Position numbers and translations under genes: made by a program. 59,969 nucleotides of DNA from Enterovibrio coralii (GTDB taxonomy: Bacteria > Pseudomonadota > Gammaproteobacteria > Enterobacterales > Vibrionaceae): the NCBI RefSeq assembly GCF_001559595.1, contig NZ_LNTY01000015.1:1-59969 (forward strand). Reading direction: 5' to 3'. This document shows, one piece after another, positions 49,170 through 58,304 of the stretch; position 1 is the stretch's first letter; every line of letters starts with the position of its first letter. The notes below the pieces were generated by a model. It did no database searches and had not been told where the DNA came from. It saw nothing but the letters and a program-made list of their open reading frames with translations.

Positions 49170-50213
49170 GTGTTTGCAACCAATAGCAAAAGCTCATATG
49201 CGCACAGTGCCTTCGGCCTCAAGCTAGCGACGATAAACTTATTCAACTTTATCGAACCGCCCGGTGCGTTTTATGAATTCAGCAACATCTACAGCGAAGA
49301 CCAATGGCGTCAAAAGCGCGCTTGGTTGAATCGCTATATTGGCAGCTACGAGCCTGACATCATCGCATTTCAGGAAGTATTCAGTGCCAATACACTAAGA
49401 TCGTTGCTTGAGCCTCTCGGCTATCGCTTCTTTTCCGTCGTTGACGAGCCAGAGCCGCTGGACGAATACATCTACAAAAGCCCTGTGGTGTGTTTAGCGT
49501 CCCGTTACCCGATATTGAGTGCGCTCCCACTGCGTGCCGACCCTGAACTCTCTGTAAAGCTTGGGCTCACTGAAGATTTCGAATACAGCCGTTTACCCTT
49601 GTTTGCCACGTTGGAACTGCCGTCGATTGGCCAAACCGACGTTTACGTGGTGCACCTGAAATCCAAGCGTCCTATCACTGAAGAGAAAAGCGAGCAGGAC
49701 AAGAAAACACTGCACGATTCAATGCGCGAGGAAATCGCAGGTTCATGGGCGTCGTCGATCCAGCGTGGCTCTGAAGCCTGTCACCTGATGGCCTCCATCA
49801 TCGAAAGACGCTCTCACACCAACAACCCAGCGATCTTGATGGGTGATTTCAACGACGATATCAACTCAGAAGTTTTGCGTGCATTCCACGTCACAGGATT
49901 GCGCTCAATCACTGAGGACATGGCAGACATGCCGCTCTCCCACTATCAGTTGCATGACAGTTGGGACCTTTACGTAAAAAACATTGGTGAATCAGGACTG
50001 GAACGGCCTTCAACCCATTATTTCCACGCAAAAGGGTCAGTGCTGGATTACATCCTGCTCTCCAATGAGTTCAACAGCACAGATCCCGCAAGCATTGCGG
50101 AAGTGGGCGATTTTCACTGCGAAGACAAACACCTTGTCGACCCCAAATTCGATCAAGACACCTATTCCAGTGACCATGCCATCATCTGTGTCACCATTTC
50201 ATTGAGACGCTAA
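49170..50213 (+). CDS. Endonuclease/exonuclease/phosphatase (EEP) family protein
   Basis: 347 residues from a GTG at 49170. The EEP motifs are LATINLFNF, PDIIAFQEVFS (metal-binding Glu), VVHLKSKRP, ILMGDFNDDIN and SSDHAIICV (catalytic His). This fold includes DNases, inositol phosphatases and sphingomyelinases; there is no signal peptide, so a cytoplasmic hydrolase is likely. The substrate is unknown. Confidence 0.88.
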   Translation: MFATNSKSSYAHSAFGLKLATINLFNFIEPPGAFYEFSNIYSEDQWRQKRAWLNRYIGSYEPDIIAFQEVFSANTLRSLLEPLGYRFFSVVDEPEPLDEYIYKSPVVCLASRYPILSALPLRADPELSVKLGLTEDFEYSRLPLFATLELPSIGQTDVYVVHLKSKRPITEEKSEQDKKTLHDSMREEIAGSWASSIQRGSEACHLMASIIERRSHTNNPAILMGDFNDDINSEVLRAFHVTGLRSITEDMADMPLSHYQLHDSWDLYVKNIGESGLERPSTHYFHAKGSVLDYILLSNEFNSTDPASIAEVGDFHCEDKHLVDPKFDQDTYSSDHAIICVTISLRR

Positions 50214-50294
50214 CACACAATAAAAAGCCGAACTCAGCAAAGCAGTATCGCGGAGGTTCAACGTAAAAAGTACGGTTTTATGGGGAATACCATC

Positions 50295-51059
50295 ATGTAT
50301 GGTGCAACATCATTGAGGAGCGCAGCCACACTGCTGCTGGTTACAGTCGCGTTGTTTTTTTCCGCACTCTCCTTTGCAAAGACACTACCCAATCGTGAAA
50401 TCACTGTGATCAGCGAACATTGGGCAGATGCGACAGAAATAGACGGCAGCGGCCTCTACTTTGAAATTATGCGGCGCGTCTTCGAACCGCTCGGTTACAC
50501 CGTAAAAACGCAAACCACCACCTATTCCCGCAGCGTCAAGCTCGTTCAACTGCAAAAAATGGACGTGTTTCTTGGTTCTTACATTGATGAGCAAGAAGAC
50601 GTGATCTATCCCAAATGGCACTTTGATGCGGAGCAAGTCGCGGCGGTCTACAAACCCAATGTCATTTCAAACTGGCAGGGTGAAGGAAGCTTAGAAGGCA
50701 AAACCGTTGCTTGGGTAAAGGGATATGACTATGACGAATATCTGGAGACGGAGTTTAACAAGCGTGAAGTGAAGTCCCGCAGACAAGGTCTCTCGCTACT
50801 CGCTTCGGACAGAATCGATGCCCTTTTAGACGCGCATGACGAGATACTCGAAGAGCTTGAAGCGACCACACCTGAACCGGAATCCCTGACCATATCGATC
50901 GTCAAAGATCTTCGTCTATACCCTGCCTTCTCAGACTCGCTTCGTGGTGATGAGCTCAGACGAATCTATGACAAACGCTTCGAAAAGCTGCTGATCAATG
51001 GAGAAATCAAGCAATTGTTTGATGAGTATGAATGGGATCGCTTCCCCTTCAGCCAGTAG
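50295..51059 (+). CDS. Exported family-3-like substrate-binding protein
   Basis: About 254 residues from MYGATSLRSAATLLLVTV, chosen for the GGGGAA site eight bases upstream. The signal peptide ends near FSALSFAK. The mature part ITVISEHWADATEIDGSGLYFEIMRRVFEPLGYTVK resembles bacterial extracellular solute-binding proteins of family 3 (transporter or sensor type). No ABC partner gene is adjacent, so it may be an orphan or a signalling protein. Confidence 0.8.
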   Translation: MYGATSLRSAATLLLVTVALFFSALSFAKTLPNREITVISEHWADATEIDGSGLYFEIMRRVFEPLGYTVKTQTTTYSRSVKLVQLQKMDVFLGSYIDEQEDVIYPKWHFDAEQVAAVYKPNVISNWQGEGSLEGKTVAWVKGYDYDEYLETEFNKREVKSRRQGLSLLASDRIDALLDAHDEILEELEATTPEPESLTISIVKDLRLYPAFSDSLRGDELRRIYDKRFEKLLINGEIKQLFDEYEWDRFPFSQ

Positions 51060-51123
51060 GTGTCGAAAACGTGAGGTACCGGATAACCAAGTCACGTTCG
51101 CGACGATACAATCGGTAGAAACG

Positions 51124-51153
51124 AAAAACGCCAATCGAGATTGGCGTTTTTTA
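51124..51153. terminator. Terminator between convergent genes
   Basis: AAAAACGCCAATC / GATTGGCGTTTTT stem with a short loop. T runs are present on both strands. Confidence 0.88.
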
Positions 51154-51174
51154 ATGTTCTTTTAGCGGCGAGGA

Positions 51175-51441
51175 TTATCGACGGTCTGTCACGTCCTGAT
51201 AATCACCATCAATGGTTTGGCCTTGATGTGGCTGCTTCGTACCGAATGGCGTTTCTTCAGCTTGCGTGTATTGCTGTTGATAAATGCCTGCTTGCTGCTC
51301 CTGCATTTTTCGTAATTTCTTCATCACGAATGGTTTGGCAATCAACGCGCTTAGGGAAACAAACAATCCAAGTACTGTTGCAAATACAAGCGTAAAGAAG
51401 CCTAAAATAAGTGTCATCACACCGATTAGGATTTGTCTCAT
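51175..51441 (-). CDS. Small membrane protein with Gln-rich C-terminus
   Basis: 88 residues, with GAGGAA before the ATG. One or two membrane helices (LIGVMTLILGFFTLVFATVLG, FVSLSALIAKPFVM) are followed by a basic stretch and a Gln-rich tail (MQEQQAGIYQQQYTQAEETP). I do not recognise a named family with confidence. Confidence 0.75.
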   Translation of the reverse strand: MRQILIGVMTLILGFFTLVFATVLGLFVSLSALIAKPFVMKKLRKMQEQQAGIYQQQYTQAEETPFGTKQPHQGQTIDGDYQDVTDRR

Positions 51442-51587
51442 GTCGATTCCTCGTGGATAAAAATCGTGTTGGCTTCAGTTCGCAGTCATTGCGCTACCCA
51501 ACTAAAATGCGCCCTCGGCCTTACTTTTTCAACCCCACTTTACAGAATTTTACATTCCACTTTCATTCCCAGTCACCACAACATGCC

Positions 51588-52361
51588 CTAATTGCCGATA
51601 AGTGCTTTGATTTCATTCACCAAAACCGGCACGTTCTGCCACAACACAAAATGCCCCTCATCGGGTAACATTTTGAGTTCCGCCCCTTCCAGTTTTTGTT
51701 TAGCAAAAACAGAATTACGCGGATCGGCAATGTCATCTTCCTCTCCGTGCACCAAGACGATCGGCATATCCAAGGTTTGCCAGTCTTGCTCTGACAGCTT
51801 TTCCAACTCACTTTCCAAGACCATCATCTCTTCATTCGAGCGGTTCATGTCTTCCGGCAACACCCATTTCGCGACGATAGTGTCCGCCAGATAGTTATAC
51901 CACTTGGGGTCTTCCAGCACAGGGTCAAAAGCCGATGCAATCAGCAATAAACCGCTGACTTTCTCTGGCTTAATCAGAGCGACTTGCAACGCAATTGGTC
52001 CTCCCAGAGAGTGCCCAACCAAAAACGTCTGCTTATCGCTGTTTTCAAGCAAAGGAACAATGGCCATCGCCTGACGATGAAGCGAGGTTTCGACTTCTGA
52101 GCCAGATTCGCCAAACCCCAATCGATCAACAGAAACTAAATCCAGAAACTGAAGCGCGGGGTGTCCAAGATAATCGTCGTACGCTTCTTTGCTGCCGGGC
52201 GAGCCATGAATGAATATCACCCGAACGGGCGACGCACTATTGCCGCCCTGTTTAATCACGACGGCGGGTTCACTTGTGTCTTTGGGCGTTTCTGCGCACG
52301 CCGTTTGAAGCCCCAGTATTGTGATCAGCAAAATGCCTATATTTCTCAATCGCCACATATC
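51588..52361 (-). CDS. Exported alpha/beta hydrolase
   Basis: About 257 residues from MWRLRNIGILLITILG; a longer start at 52379 is possible. A signal segment ends in LGLQTACAET, which may be a weak lipobox or an ordinary cleavage site. The catalytic set is FIHGSPGS (oxyanion), VGHSLGGPIAL (Ser nucleophile), VHGEEDDIADP (acid) and DEGHFVLW (His). It is an esterase or similar hydrolase; substrate unknown. Confidence 0.87.
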   Translation of the reverse strand, partial: DMWRLRNIGILLITILGLQTACAETPKDTSEPAVVIKQGGNSASPVRVIFIHGSPGSKEAYDDYLGHPALQFLDLVSVDRLGFGESGSEVETSLHRQAMAIVPLLENSDKQTFLVGHSLGGPIALQVALIKPEKVSGLLLIASAFDPVLEDPKWYNYLADTIVAKWVLPEDMNRSNEEMMVLESELEKLSEQDWQTLDMPIVLVHGEEDDIADPRNSVFAKQKLEGAELKMLPDEGHFVLWQNVPVLVNEIKALIGN

Positions 52362-52559
52362 CATTCCCGTCCAAAACATCCTGTATCACGTTCCCTGAAT
52401 CAAAAGACCGTGCAACAACATATTAAATAACGATAAAAGCGTAGATTTTGATGACATTTGTATTGTTAAGAAGATTTAACACCACGAGTTAATTATGAGA
52501 CGAAAAACTCAGCGCATTGGGTTGTAGCCTATGCGCATGTCAGTAAGAGGATGTATGAC

Positions 52560-52838
52560 ATGAAATCAATACTCAACCCCCTGCTTTGCCTGTTACTTTG
52601 TCTCGGGTTTATCTCAGGTTGCTCTCAAACCCGCCATGATTCGCTATCTGATCTTGGCTTCGCTACGCCTTATCTAGAGGGCTATGACGATGGCTGTCAC
52701 AGCAAAGTCACGTCAGCAAAAACGCACATAGACGGATTTCGACAAGACCCAGAAAGAATGTTCAAAGAACCTCGTTATGCTAACGGCTGGAACGATGGCT
52801 TCGAGCAGTGCTTTGTCGCAAACAAAGAGTTCTATTAA
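52560..52838 (+). CDS. Small lipoprotein
   Basis: About 92 residues starting at MKSILNPLLCLLLCLG, chosen because AAGAGG is nine bases upstream. The lipobox is FISGC. The mature part has a repeated YxxGxxDG-like pattern (YLEGYDDGCHSK and YANGWNDGFEQCF). Function unknown. Confidence 0.78.
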   Translation: MKSILNPLLCLLLCLGFISGCSQTRHDSLSDLGFATPYLEGYDDGCHSKVTSAKTHIDGFRQDPERMFKEPRYANGWNDGFEQCFVANKEFY

Positions 52839-53214
52839 AAATCCTGCAAAGGTGCAGGATTTCGATAGTCAGACGCTCAATAGAAAGACGTGTCGTAGAC
52901 TCAGCTTTTGTGGCTTCTTGCAACATAACGCGTTGGGTAACCACTCGCCCATCTGAAAGTGTCGCAGACACTTCACCAACACGGGTTCCGGCTGGATCAG
53001 ACTGCACAAATACGATGCCGTTTTCTGGTGTGATATAAGATGACTGCGCGCCAGAAAGCACAACATTTGCCCCTTGAAGCGGCTCGCCTGACTCGGAAAT
53101 AGACACCCAAAAGCCTTGCTCCACCGTGGTGACACGCATATCCACATCGCTGATATCAGCAAACGCAGAGCTGGAAAATGCCGCGGCTATCAGTGCTATT
53201 TTCAAATTTTTCAT
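52780..53214 (-). CDS. Exported hypothetical protein, C-terminus uncertain
   Basis: Starts MKNLKIALIAAAFSSSAFA (signal peptide) with AAGGAG upstream. The mature part (MRVTTVEQGFWVSISESGEPLQGANVVLSG) resembles a small beta-sandwich. As drawn it reads to 52780, overlapping the convergent lipoprotein gene by 59 bp and crossing the shared hairpin at 52839-52862. A one-base deletion would instead end it at 52869 (HVFLLSV), leaving the hairpin intergenic, which is the more natural layout. Confidence 0.65.
   Translation of the reverse strand: MKNLKIALIAAAFSSSAFADISDVDMRVTTVEQGFWVSISESGEPLQGANVVLSGAQSSYITPENGIVFVQSDPAGTRVGEVSATLSDGRVVTQRVMLQEATKAESTTRLSIERLTIEILHLCRIFNRTLCLRQSTARSHRSSR
52839..52862. 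terminator. Hairpin between convergent small exported genes
   Basis: AAATCCTGCA / TGCAGGATTT with a four- to five-base loop, right after the lipoprotein stop. Confidence 0.75.
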
Positions 53215-53220
53215 CGTCAA

Positions 53221-53526
53221 TCTCCTTGTTCAATGAAGCAGAAAAACATCACTGCCATTTCAGAATAGGAGTAATTCGTTGTCAGCGACAGCAGGCCCAT
53301 CATCTCACTCCCTTTTAACCGTCCGTTCTTTAAGCACTTTTCGGTATTTATTTTTCTAAACCCCGTCAAATAGAGCCTTAAATCTCACTTTGCTCATTCA
53401 TTGAAATATTTTTGCAACATTTTTCGCGAGCAAAATCAAAATTGACCTATATTTAAGACAATATGTGTATGAATTAACCAACAAACATAATCTGTTCAAC
53501 CGGTTACGTTGAGATTAGGAGAATCC
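53221..53526. other. Intergenic region before the chemoreceptor
   Basis: About 306 bp, AT-rich, with no gene or clear repeat that I can see. It probably carries the promoters of the two divergent genes. Confidence 0.5.
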
Positions 53527-55486
53527 ATGCGTCACTTTTTGCCCAAAACCATCAAAGCGCAGCTGGCCAGTGTGGCTGTATTGATTTTGCTGTCTGTCGT
53601 TGTTTTCGCTGCCACTTTTTACACCTCTTTTAGCCAGCTAGACAAACTTGATCAGGCATCAATGGACATACTGAAAAGCCAAACGTCGGTATTGATGTTG
53701 CGCCGACATGAAAAAGACTTCATGGCGAGAAATGACGTCAAATACAAAGACAAGTTTGAAAACGAGTTCAATACATTAAGTGGCCGACTCTCATCGGCAA
53801 GTGCTGTGCTCGCCTCTTTGAACATGGAAAAACAAAGCGACGTGCAAGCCATGCTTAACAAGCTAGAGAAGTACAAATACGACTTCGAAGTCTTAGTGGA
53901 GCAGCGTCTCACGGTTGGTGTGTCCCACGATAAAGGGTTGCAAGGTGTGGCGCGCGAAGCTTCGCACCGCATAGAGCGAGAAATTCAGCGTATTAAAGAT
54001 GACAGCATCTACAAACAATTGCTGATGCTAAGACGTCATGAGAAGGACTTCTTGTTGCGCTCAGACGAGAAATACGTCGATGCCTTCAATCAACCTTTGG
54101 CGGTGTGAAACAGGCTATTGCAACCAGCGACATGCCAGCGAGTAACCGCCTTATTATGGAATCTGCGTTGAAAGAGTATCACGATGCCTTCAATGCGCTC
54201 GCAACGGGTCTTACTTACATTGGGCTTACCCCACAAGAAGGGCTTCACGGTAGTTTACGTGCCTCTGTTCGTGAAACAGAAACCCAGATGAAAACCTTGA
54301 GTGAAGATTTGGTCTCTGCAATTAAAGACCGAGAAACCAGCGTAATGACACAACTGGTACTCATCGGAGCCGTTCTCGCCACCGTACTTTGCTTTACAAT
54401 CTTGCTTATCTCTCACCACGTGACTCAGAAAGTCTCTACCGCCAACCAACTGATGCGCAAAATCGCCAGTGGCAGCACCTCGTTAGACGTACGTATGCGT
54501 TTGCCGGGTAACGACGAGCTCTCTCAGCTTGCCGTTCACTTCAATACCTTTATCAGCAAGCTGCAAACCACGATGGAGAAAATCGGTTCAATCTCCGGTG
54601 AGCTTTCAACCAATGCGCGACACAGTTATTCGCTGGCCGAGAAAACCGCCAGTAACGCAGACAAACAGCGTGCAGAATCTGAATCTGTCGCCACAGCAAT
54701 GAACGAGATGACAGCGACCAGCAAGGACATCGCTCAAAGCGTGGCGCAAGCAGCAACGGTCGCTAATGAGCTGCAAGAGTCTGCACAAACCGGCCGCAAC
54801 GTGAACAGTGAAACCTCGTCGCAAGCTAATGAGCTTTCAGAAAGCATGCAGCTTGCCAGTCAGAACATGCAGCAACTGAATACCGACAGTGAAGAAATTG
54901 GCTCAGTGATTGACGTGATTCGCTCTATCACCGAGCAGACCAACCTCTTAGCATTGAACGCAGCCATTGAAGCTGCCCGCGCAGGCGAGCAAGGCAGAGG
55001 CTTTGCCGTCGTTGCCGATCAGGTGCGTGAACTGGCGATGAAAACCCACCAGTCGACCGATGAAATCACCAAAATCATCGAACAGCTTCAGCTTGGTATT
55101 AAGCGCAGTGTGGAAGTAATGACGCAAAGCAGCGAAATGGCTTCTCGCAGTGTGAATCAAGCACTGGAAGGCGCATCAGTGATGGTACGAATGGTGGAGC
55201 AAATCGAGAACATTGCGGGTCAAAACATGCAAATCGCCACCGCATCGGAAGAACAAACCGTGGTGACCGAAAGCGTAGACAGAAACATTGTCGTTATCGC
55301 GGAGCTTGCAGGCCAAACAGCGAGCGCAGCAAGAATTCTCACCAATCCGCGAATACCATTGAATCCCTCTCTAAAGAGCTAGATTCACTGGTAAGAACCT
55401 TCGCGGGCAGCGGCGGTTCAAGCAGCTCGGCAAAGCAAAGCTCAGACTTAGGTTCTGCGCACGGCGTTGCCCCGCAGCCCTCGTAA
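53527..55486 (+). CDS. Methyl-accepting chemotaxis protein with HBM-type sensor, two frameshifts
   Basis: About 653 residues from MRHFLPKTIKAQL, with TAGGAGA upstream. A first membrane helix is followed by a helical sensor with the repeated RRHEKDFMARNDVKY and RRHEKDFLLRSDEKY, as in helical-bimodular (HBM) receptors such as McpS. A second helix (VLIGAVLATVLCFTILLIS), HAMP and the signalling hairpin (NLLALNAAIEAARAGEQGRGFA) follow. The frame breaks near 54093 (one A lost; NQTFGGVKQAI when restored) and near 55330 (one base lost; the tail then reads NSHQSANTIESLSKELDSLV to the stop at 55484). HBM receptors sense organic acids in known cases. Confidence 0.9.
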
Positions 55487-55510
55487 TTCACGCCTAAAAA
55501 GCACGTAAAC

Positions 55511-55546
55511 AAGCGCGAGATGCAACGCTGCACCTCGCGCTTTTTT
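55511..55546 (+). terminator. Terminator after the chemoreceptor
   Basis: AAGCGCGAG ... CTCGCGCTT stem with an inner GCA/TGC pairing and a T run. Confidence 0.87.
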
Positions 55547-55624
55547 CTCACTCTGACCCGCTTTCTGCAAACCCGCAGACCTACCGCTATAGTAATAAAA
55601 GCAGCTGAAAGAATTGGAATTACT

Positions 55625-56577
55625 ATGAAATCGCCAACTTTTCCGCCCAATGAAGAGCTAAGATAGAAGCGTTGCGGCATCTGAACGTTTTGGACACCAG
55701 CGAAGAAGAACGCTTCGACCGCTTAACGCGGCTCGCGAGACAGATGTTTGCCACCAAATTCGCGCTTATCAGCTTTATCGATAAAAATCGGCAGTGGGTA
55801 AAATCCTGCTCCGGCGATAAATGGGAAAAGAGCATTCCTCGCGATCTGTCTTTCTGCGGACACACAATTTTGGACGACGATGCCATGGTGGTATGCAACG
55901 CCGAGAAAGACCCGCGCTTTTTCGACAATCCTTACGTAACAGGCGCGCCAACCATCAAATTCTATGCTGGCTACCCTATTCGCCATGCCAACGGCTCCGT
56001 CATGGGCACGCTGAGCCTTATGGACAGCGAACCACGCTCATTTGATGATGGCGATATTGCCGCCCTCAAAGACATTGCGGATTTGGTGGAGCGCGAACTG
56101 ACCGCCATGCAGTTCACCACCCAAGACCACCTCACGGGGCTGCTCAACGAGCAAGGGTTCTGGGTATTGAGCCAGAACAGCTTAAACATGTGCGAGCGTC
56201 TCAATGCGCCTGCGACGTTGGCATACTTTGATGTTCGTGGGCTGAAAAGCATCAACCAGCTTTATGGATTGAAAGAAGGTGACAACGCACTTGCCTTCTT
56301 CGCAGAATTGCTTCGCTTTGGATTTAGAGAATCTGATGTGATTGCGCGGTTAGACTGCGATCGCTTCGCCGTACTGCTAAACAACACGCCGATTTCGAAT
56401 ACTCAAGAAATACTCAAACGCTTTAAGGAGCGCGTGGAAAGGTATTCGTCAGAAAAGCGTCTGCCCTACATGCTGGATTACTGCGTTGGCTTATCGGGTG
56501 TGGAAGAAGAGGGAGATTACGATTATCACGCCTTGCTGGATGTCGCTAAATCTCTCGCGTTACAAACCAAAAGTTAA
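55625..56577 (+). CDS. GAF domain plus degenerate GGDEF protein, frameshifted near 55663
   Basis: About 318 residues from MKSPTFPPNEELR. A stop appears at once because a base is missing (AGATAG, expected AGAATAG); restored, it reads EELRIEALRHLNVLDTSEE, the usual start of GAF-GGDEF proteins. The GAF domain has FALISFIDKNRQWVKSCSG and SFCGHTIL. The C-terminal domain is GGDEF-like (LAYFDVRGLKSINQLYGLKEGDNALAFF), but the active-site motif is LDCDRFAVL, so diguanylate cyclase activity is unlikely. It may bind a ligand and act as a non-catalytic sensor. Confidence 0.87.
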
Positions 56578-56596
56578 CGGGAAGTCAGGATATAAA

Positions 56597-56623
56597 GTGG
56601 GGAGTGGCTAAATTGCTCCCCAC
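56597..56623. terminator. Hairpin between convergent genes
   Basis: GTGGGGAG / CTCCCCAC stem with an 11-base loop, between the GAF-GGDEF gene and the SMR gene. Confidence 0.7.
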
Positions 56624-56632
56624 CCTACGAAA

Positions 56633-56983
56633 TTAGTGCATCACTGTCGAAAACAGGTTGATGACAACCACACCGACCACAATCAGCAACATGCCAATGA
56701 TGGCCGCAAGGTCCAACTGCTGACCGTGCCAAAGCCAAGCCACCAGAGAAACTAAGACTATACCTGCTGCACTCCAGATCGCGTATGCGATGCCCAATGG
56801 CATCTCTCTGACAGTAATCGACAACAGATAGAAAGAAATTGCATAGCAGCCGAGAACGGTTGCCGTTGCGAGCGGATTGGTAAAGGAATTTGTTTTTGGC
56901 ATCGTCGAGGTCGCGATGATTTCGAAAAGAATAGCGACTGATAAGGTGACGAATGGCGGCAATGTATAAAGTAACTTGAGCAT
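56633..56983 (-). CDS. SMR-family multidrug/guanidinium exporter
   Basis: About 116 residues from MLKLLYTLPPFVTLSVAI, with TAGGAG well spaced upstream; a longer frame from 57019 is less likely. Four helices with the family Glu (VAILFEIIATSTMPK) and the GIAYAIWSAAGIV loop of EmrE-type proteins. It exports cationic or guanidinium-like compounds by proton antiport. Subtype cannot be set by eye. Confidence 0.9.
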   Translation of the reverse strand: MLKLLYTLPPFVTLSVAILFEIIATSTMPKTNSFTNPLATATVLGCYAISFYLLSITVREMPLGIAYAIWSAAGIVLVSLVAWLWHGQQLDLAAIIGMLLIVVGVVVINLFSTVMH

Positions 56984-57105
56984 TTCACTCACTCCTATAA
57001 ATAGAAGTTTCGCGTCCAATCCACTGAATCCGCCGAACCGAGTCCTGGTAGGCGGTAGATACGACAGAGCCCCACATAAAGCAGGCTCATCGTTGTAAAA
57101 CTGAA

Positions 57106-57627
57106 TTAAACGCGGTTTGCTGCGTATTCGTTCAGTTCTGCAACTGCCACTGAAGTGATGAATTCGTCGTTCAGGTAGAAGTTAACCATCTCGCCTTCTT
57201 TCTCACCACGTAGAGTTTGCACTGTACCATCCGCGTAAGCAACTGACATTTCCAGAGATTTGTCGTTCAGTTGTTTAACGTCTGCAGAAGAAATCTTGAT
57301 AGGTGCAGTTGTCAGGTCGCTGTCCAGGTTCTGGTTGATTTTGATTACAGCGCTCATTGGCGTGTCTGCAACCGCAGGAGATTTACCAGAAATTGGGTTA
57401 GTACCGGTCCAGAATTCGATGGTGTTGAAAATGAACAGGTCAGCAGTTGCTGCAACGCCGTATACTGGGCTCATCAGTACGTACAGGCCCGCACGAGCGT
57501 AACGGTTGTCTACAGCAGACAGGTTCAGTTTCATAACGGCACCAGAGGTAGCCATTTGACCAATACAGCCAGTCAGAGACACAGTCAGGACAGCAGCTGC
57601 TACAGCTTTAATCGCAAATTTTTTCAT
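57106..57627 (-). CDS. DUF3332 lipoprotein
   Basis: 173 residues with lipobox SLTGCIGQ. The pattern NRYARAGLYVLMSPVYGVAATADLFIFNTIEFWTG is the hallmark of DUF3332, a lipoprotein family common in Vibrionaceae and relatives. Function unknown. The periplasmic domain ends VAVAELNEYAANRV. Confidence 0.9.
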   Translation of the reverse strand: MKKFAIKAVAAAVLTVSLTGCIGQMATSGAVMKLNLSAVDNRYARAGLYVLMSPVYGVAATADLFIFNTIEFWTGTNPISGKSPAVADTPMSAVIKINQNLDSDLTTAPIKISSADVKQLNDKSLEMSVAYADGTVQTLRGEKEGEMVNFYLNDEFITSVAVAELNEYAANRV

Positions 57628-57985
57628 CGTTTTTCACACTGTGAACATAAAAAAGTCGACGAAGTATACATTGAAAATCGAAACTGAAAAGGGGTAGAAA
57701 TATGCACGCAAATGTAATTGGATAACACGTGTGCAACAGCCTCTCAGCCGCACGTTGAAGACGAGGTTACTACAAGGTTAACAGTGCAGCGTAGCATGCT
57801 GAATTCATTAAAATTTACTGGATAACCATTGATTGAAAAAATAGACACACCAGAAACAATCAACAAAACTAATTGCTGCATTTTTGAGCATTCAGTTTTA
57901 TTCGTCCTCGATGCATTCTTATCCGGCTTGAGCTATTGTCTGAACACACCTACAATCGCCAACCCCAGAACTATTGGTGTTTCTT
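57628..57985. other. Intergenic region between DUF3332 and DUF2986 genes
   Basis: About 358 bp of divergent promoter DNA. Short open frames (for example 57829-58083) overlap the true DUF2986 gene in another frame and are not called. No clear operator or repeat seen. Confidence 0.5.
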
Positions 57986-58186
57986 ATGAACAGAAAGAAA
58001 AAGATCATTTCAACGTTGAAGAAAAAAGAGAAAAAGAAAAACGCAAAGCTGAACCCAAGCAACAAGCCGCGTTACATCTCTAAAGCGGAACGTGCGAAAA
58101 TGGCCGAGCAAGAAAATGTCGACGTGCAAGAAACCGTAAGCACAGACGTTGAAGTGAGCCAGCAAGACGACGCAGCTCAGCAGTAA
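57986..58186 (+). CDS. DUF2986 family small basic protein
   Basis: About 66 residues from MNRKKKIISTLKKKEKKKN. The conserved LNPSNKPRYISKAERAKM follows, which defines DUF2986. The basic N-terminus and acidic Gln-rich tail (VEVSQQDDAAQQ) are typical. The family is restricted largely to Vibrionaceae-like gammaproteobacteria; function unknown. Confidence 0.88.
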   Translation: MNRKKKIISTLKKKEKKKNAKLNPSNKPRYISKAERAKMAEQENVDVQETVSTDVEVSQQDDAAQQ

Positions 58187-58220
58187 GCTAACACGCTACT
58201 GCGTAAACGAATTGACAGCA

Positions 58221-58271
58221 TTGGTGGTGCAACCAATCTTAGCGGCACAAACTGCGCCGCAGCACCACCAA
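58221..58271. repeat. Nested inverted repeat after the DUF2986 gene
   Basis: A perfect 10-bp outer stem, TTGGTGGTGC (58221-58230) / GCACCACCAA (58262-58271), encloses an inner GCGGC (58242-58246) / GCCGC (58256-58260). There is no T run. It may be a non-standard terminator, a short mobile repeat or a regulatory hairpin; it lies between convergent genes. Confidence 0.75.
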
Positions 58272-58304
58272 GGTTGATTCGAGAAGATCCTCGCTACACT
58301 CCCA

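Noticed and set aside
6260..55670. Programmed -1 frameshifting as the cause of the broken genes
   Set aside because: The genes are unrelated, most lack a slippery heptamer and a following pseudoknot, and many breaks are in short homopolymers. Sequencing error is simpler.
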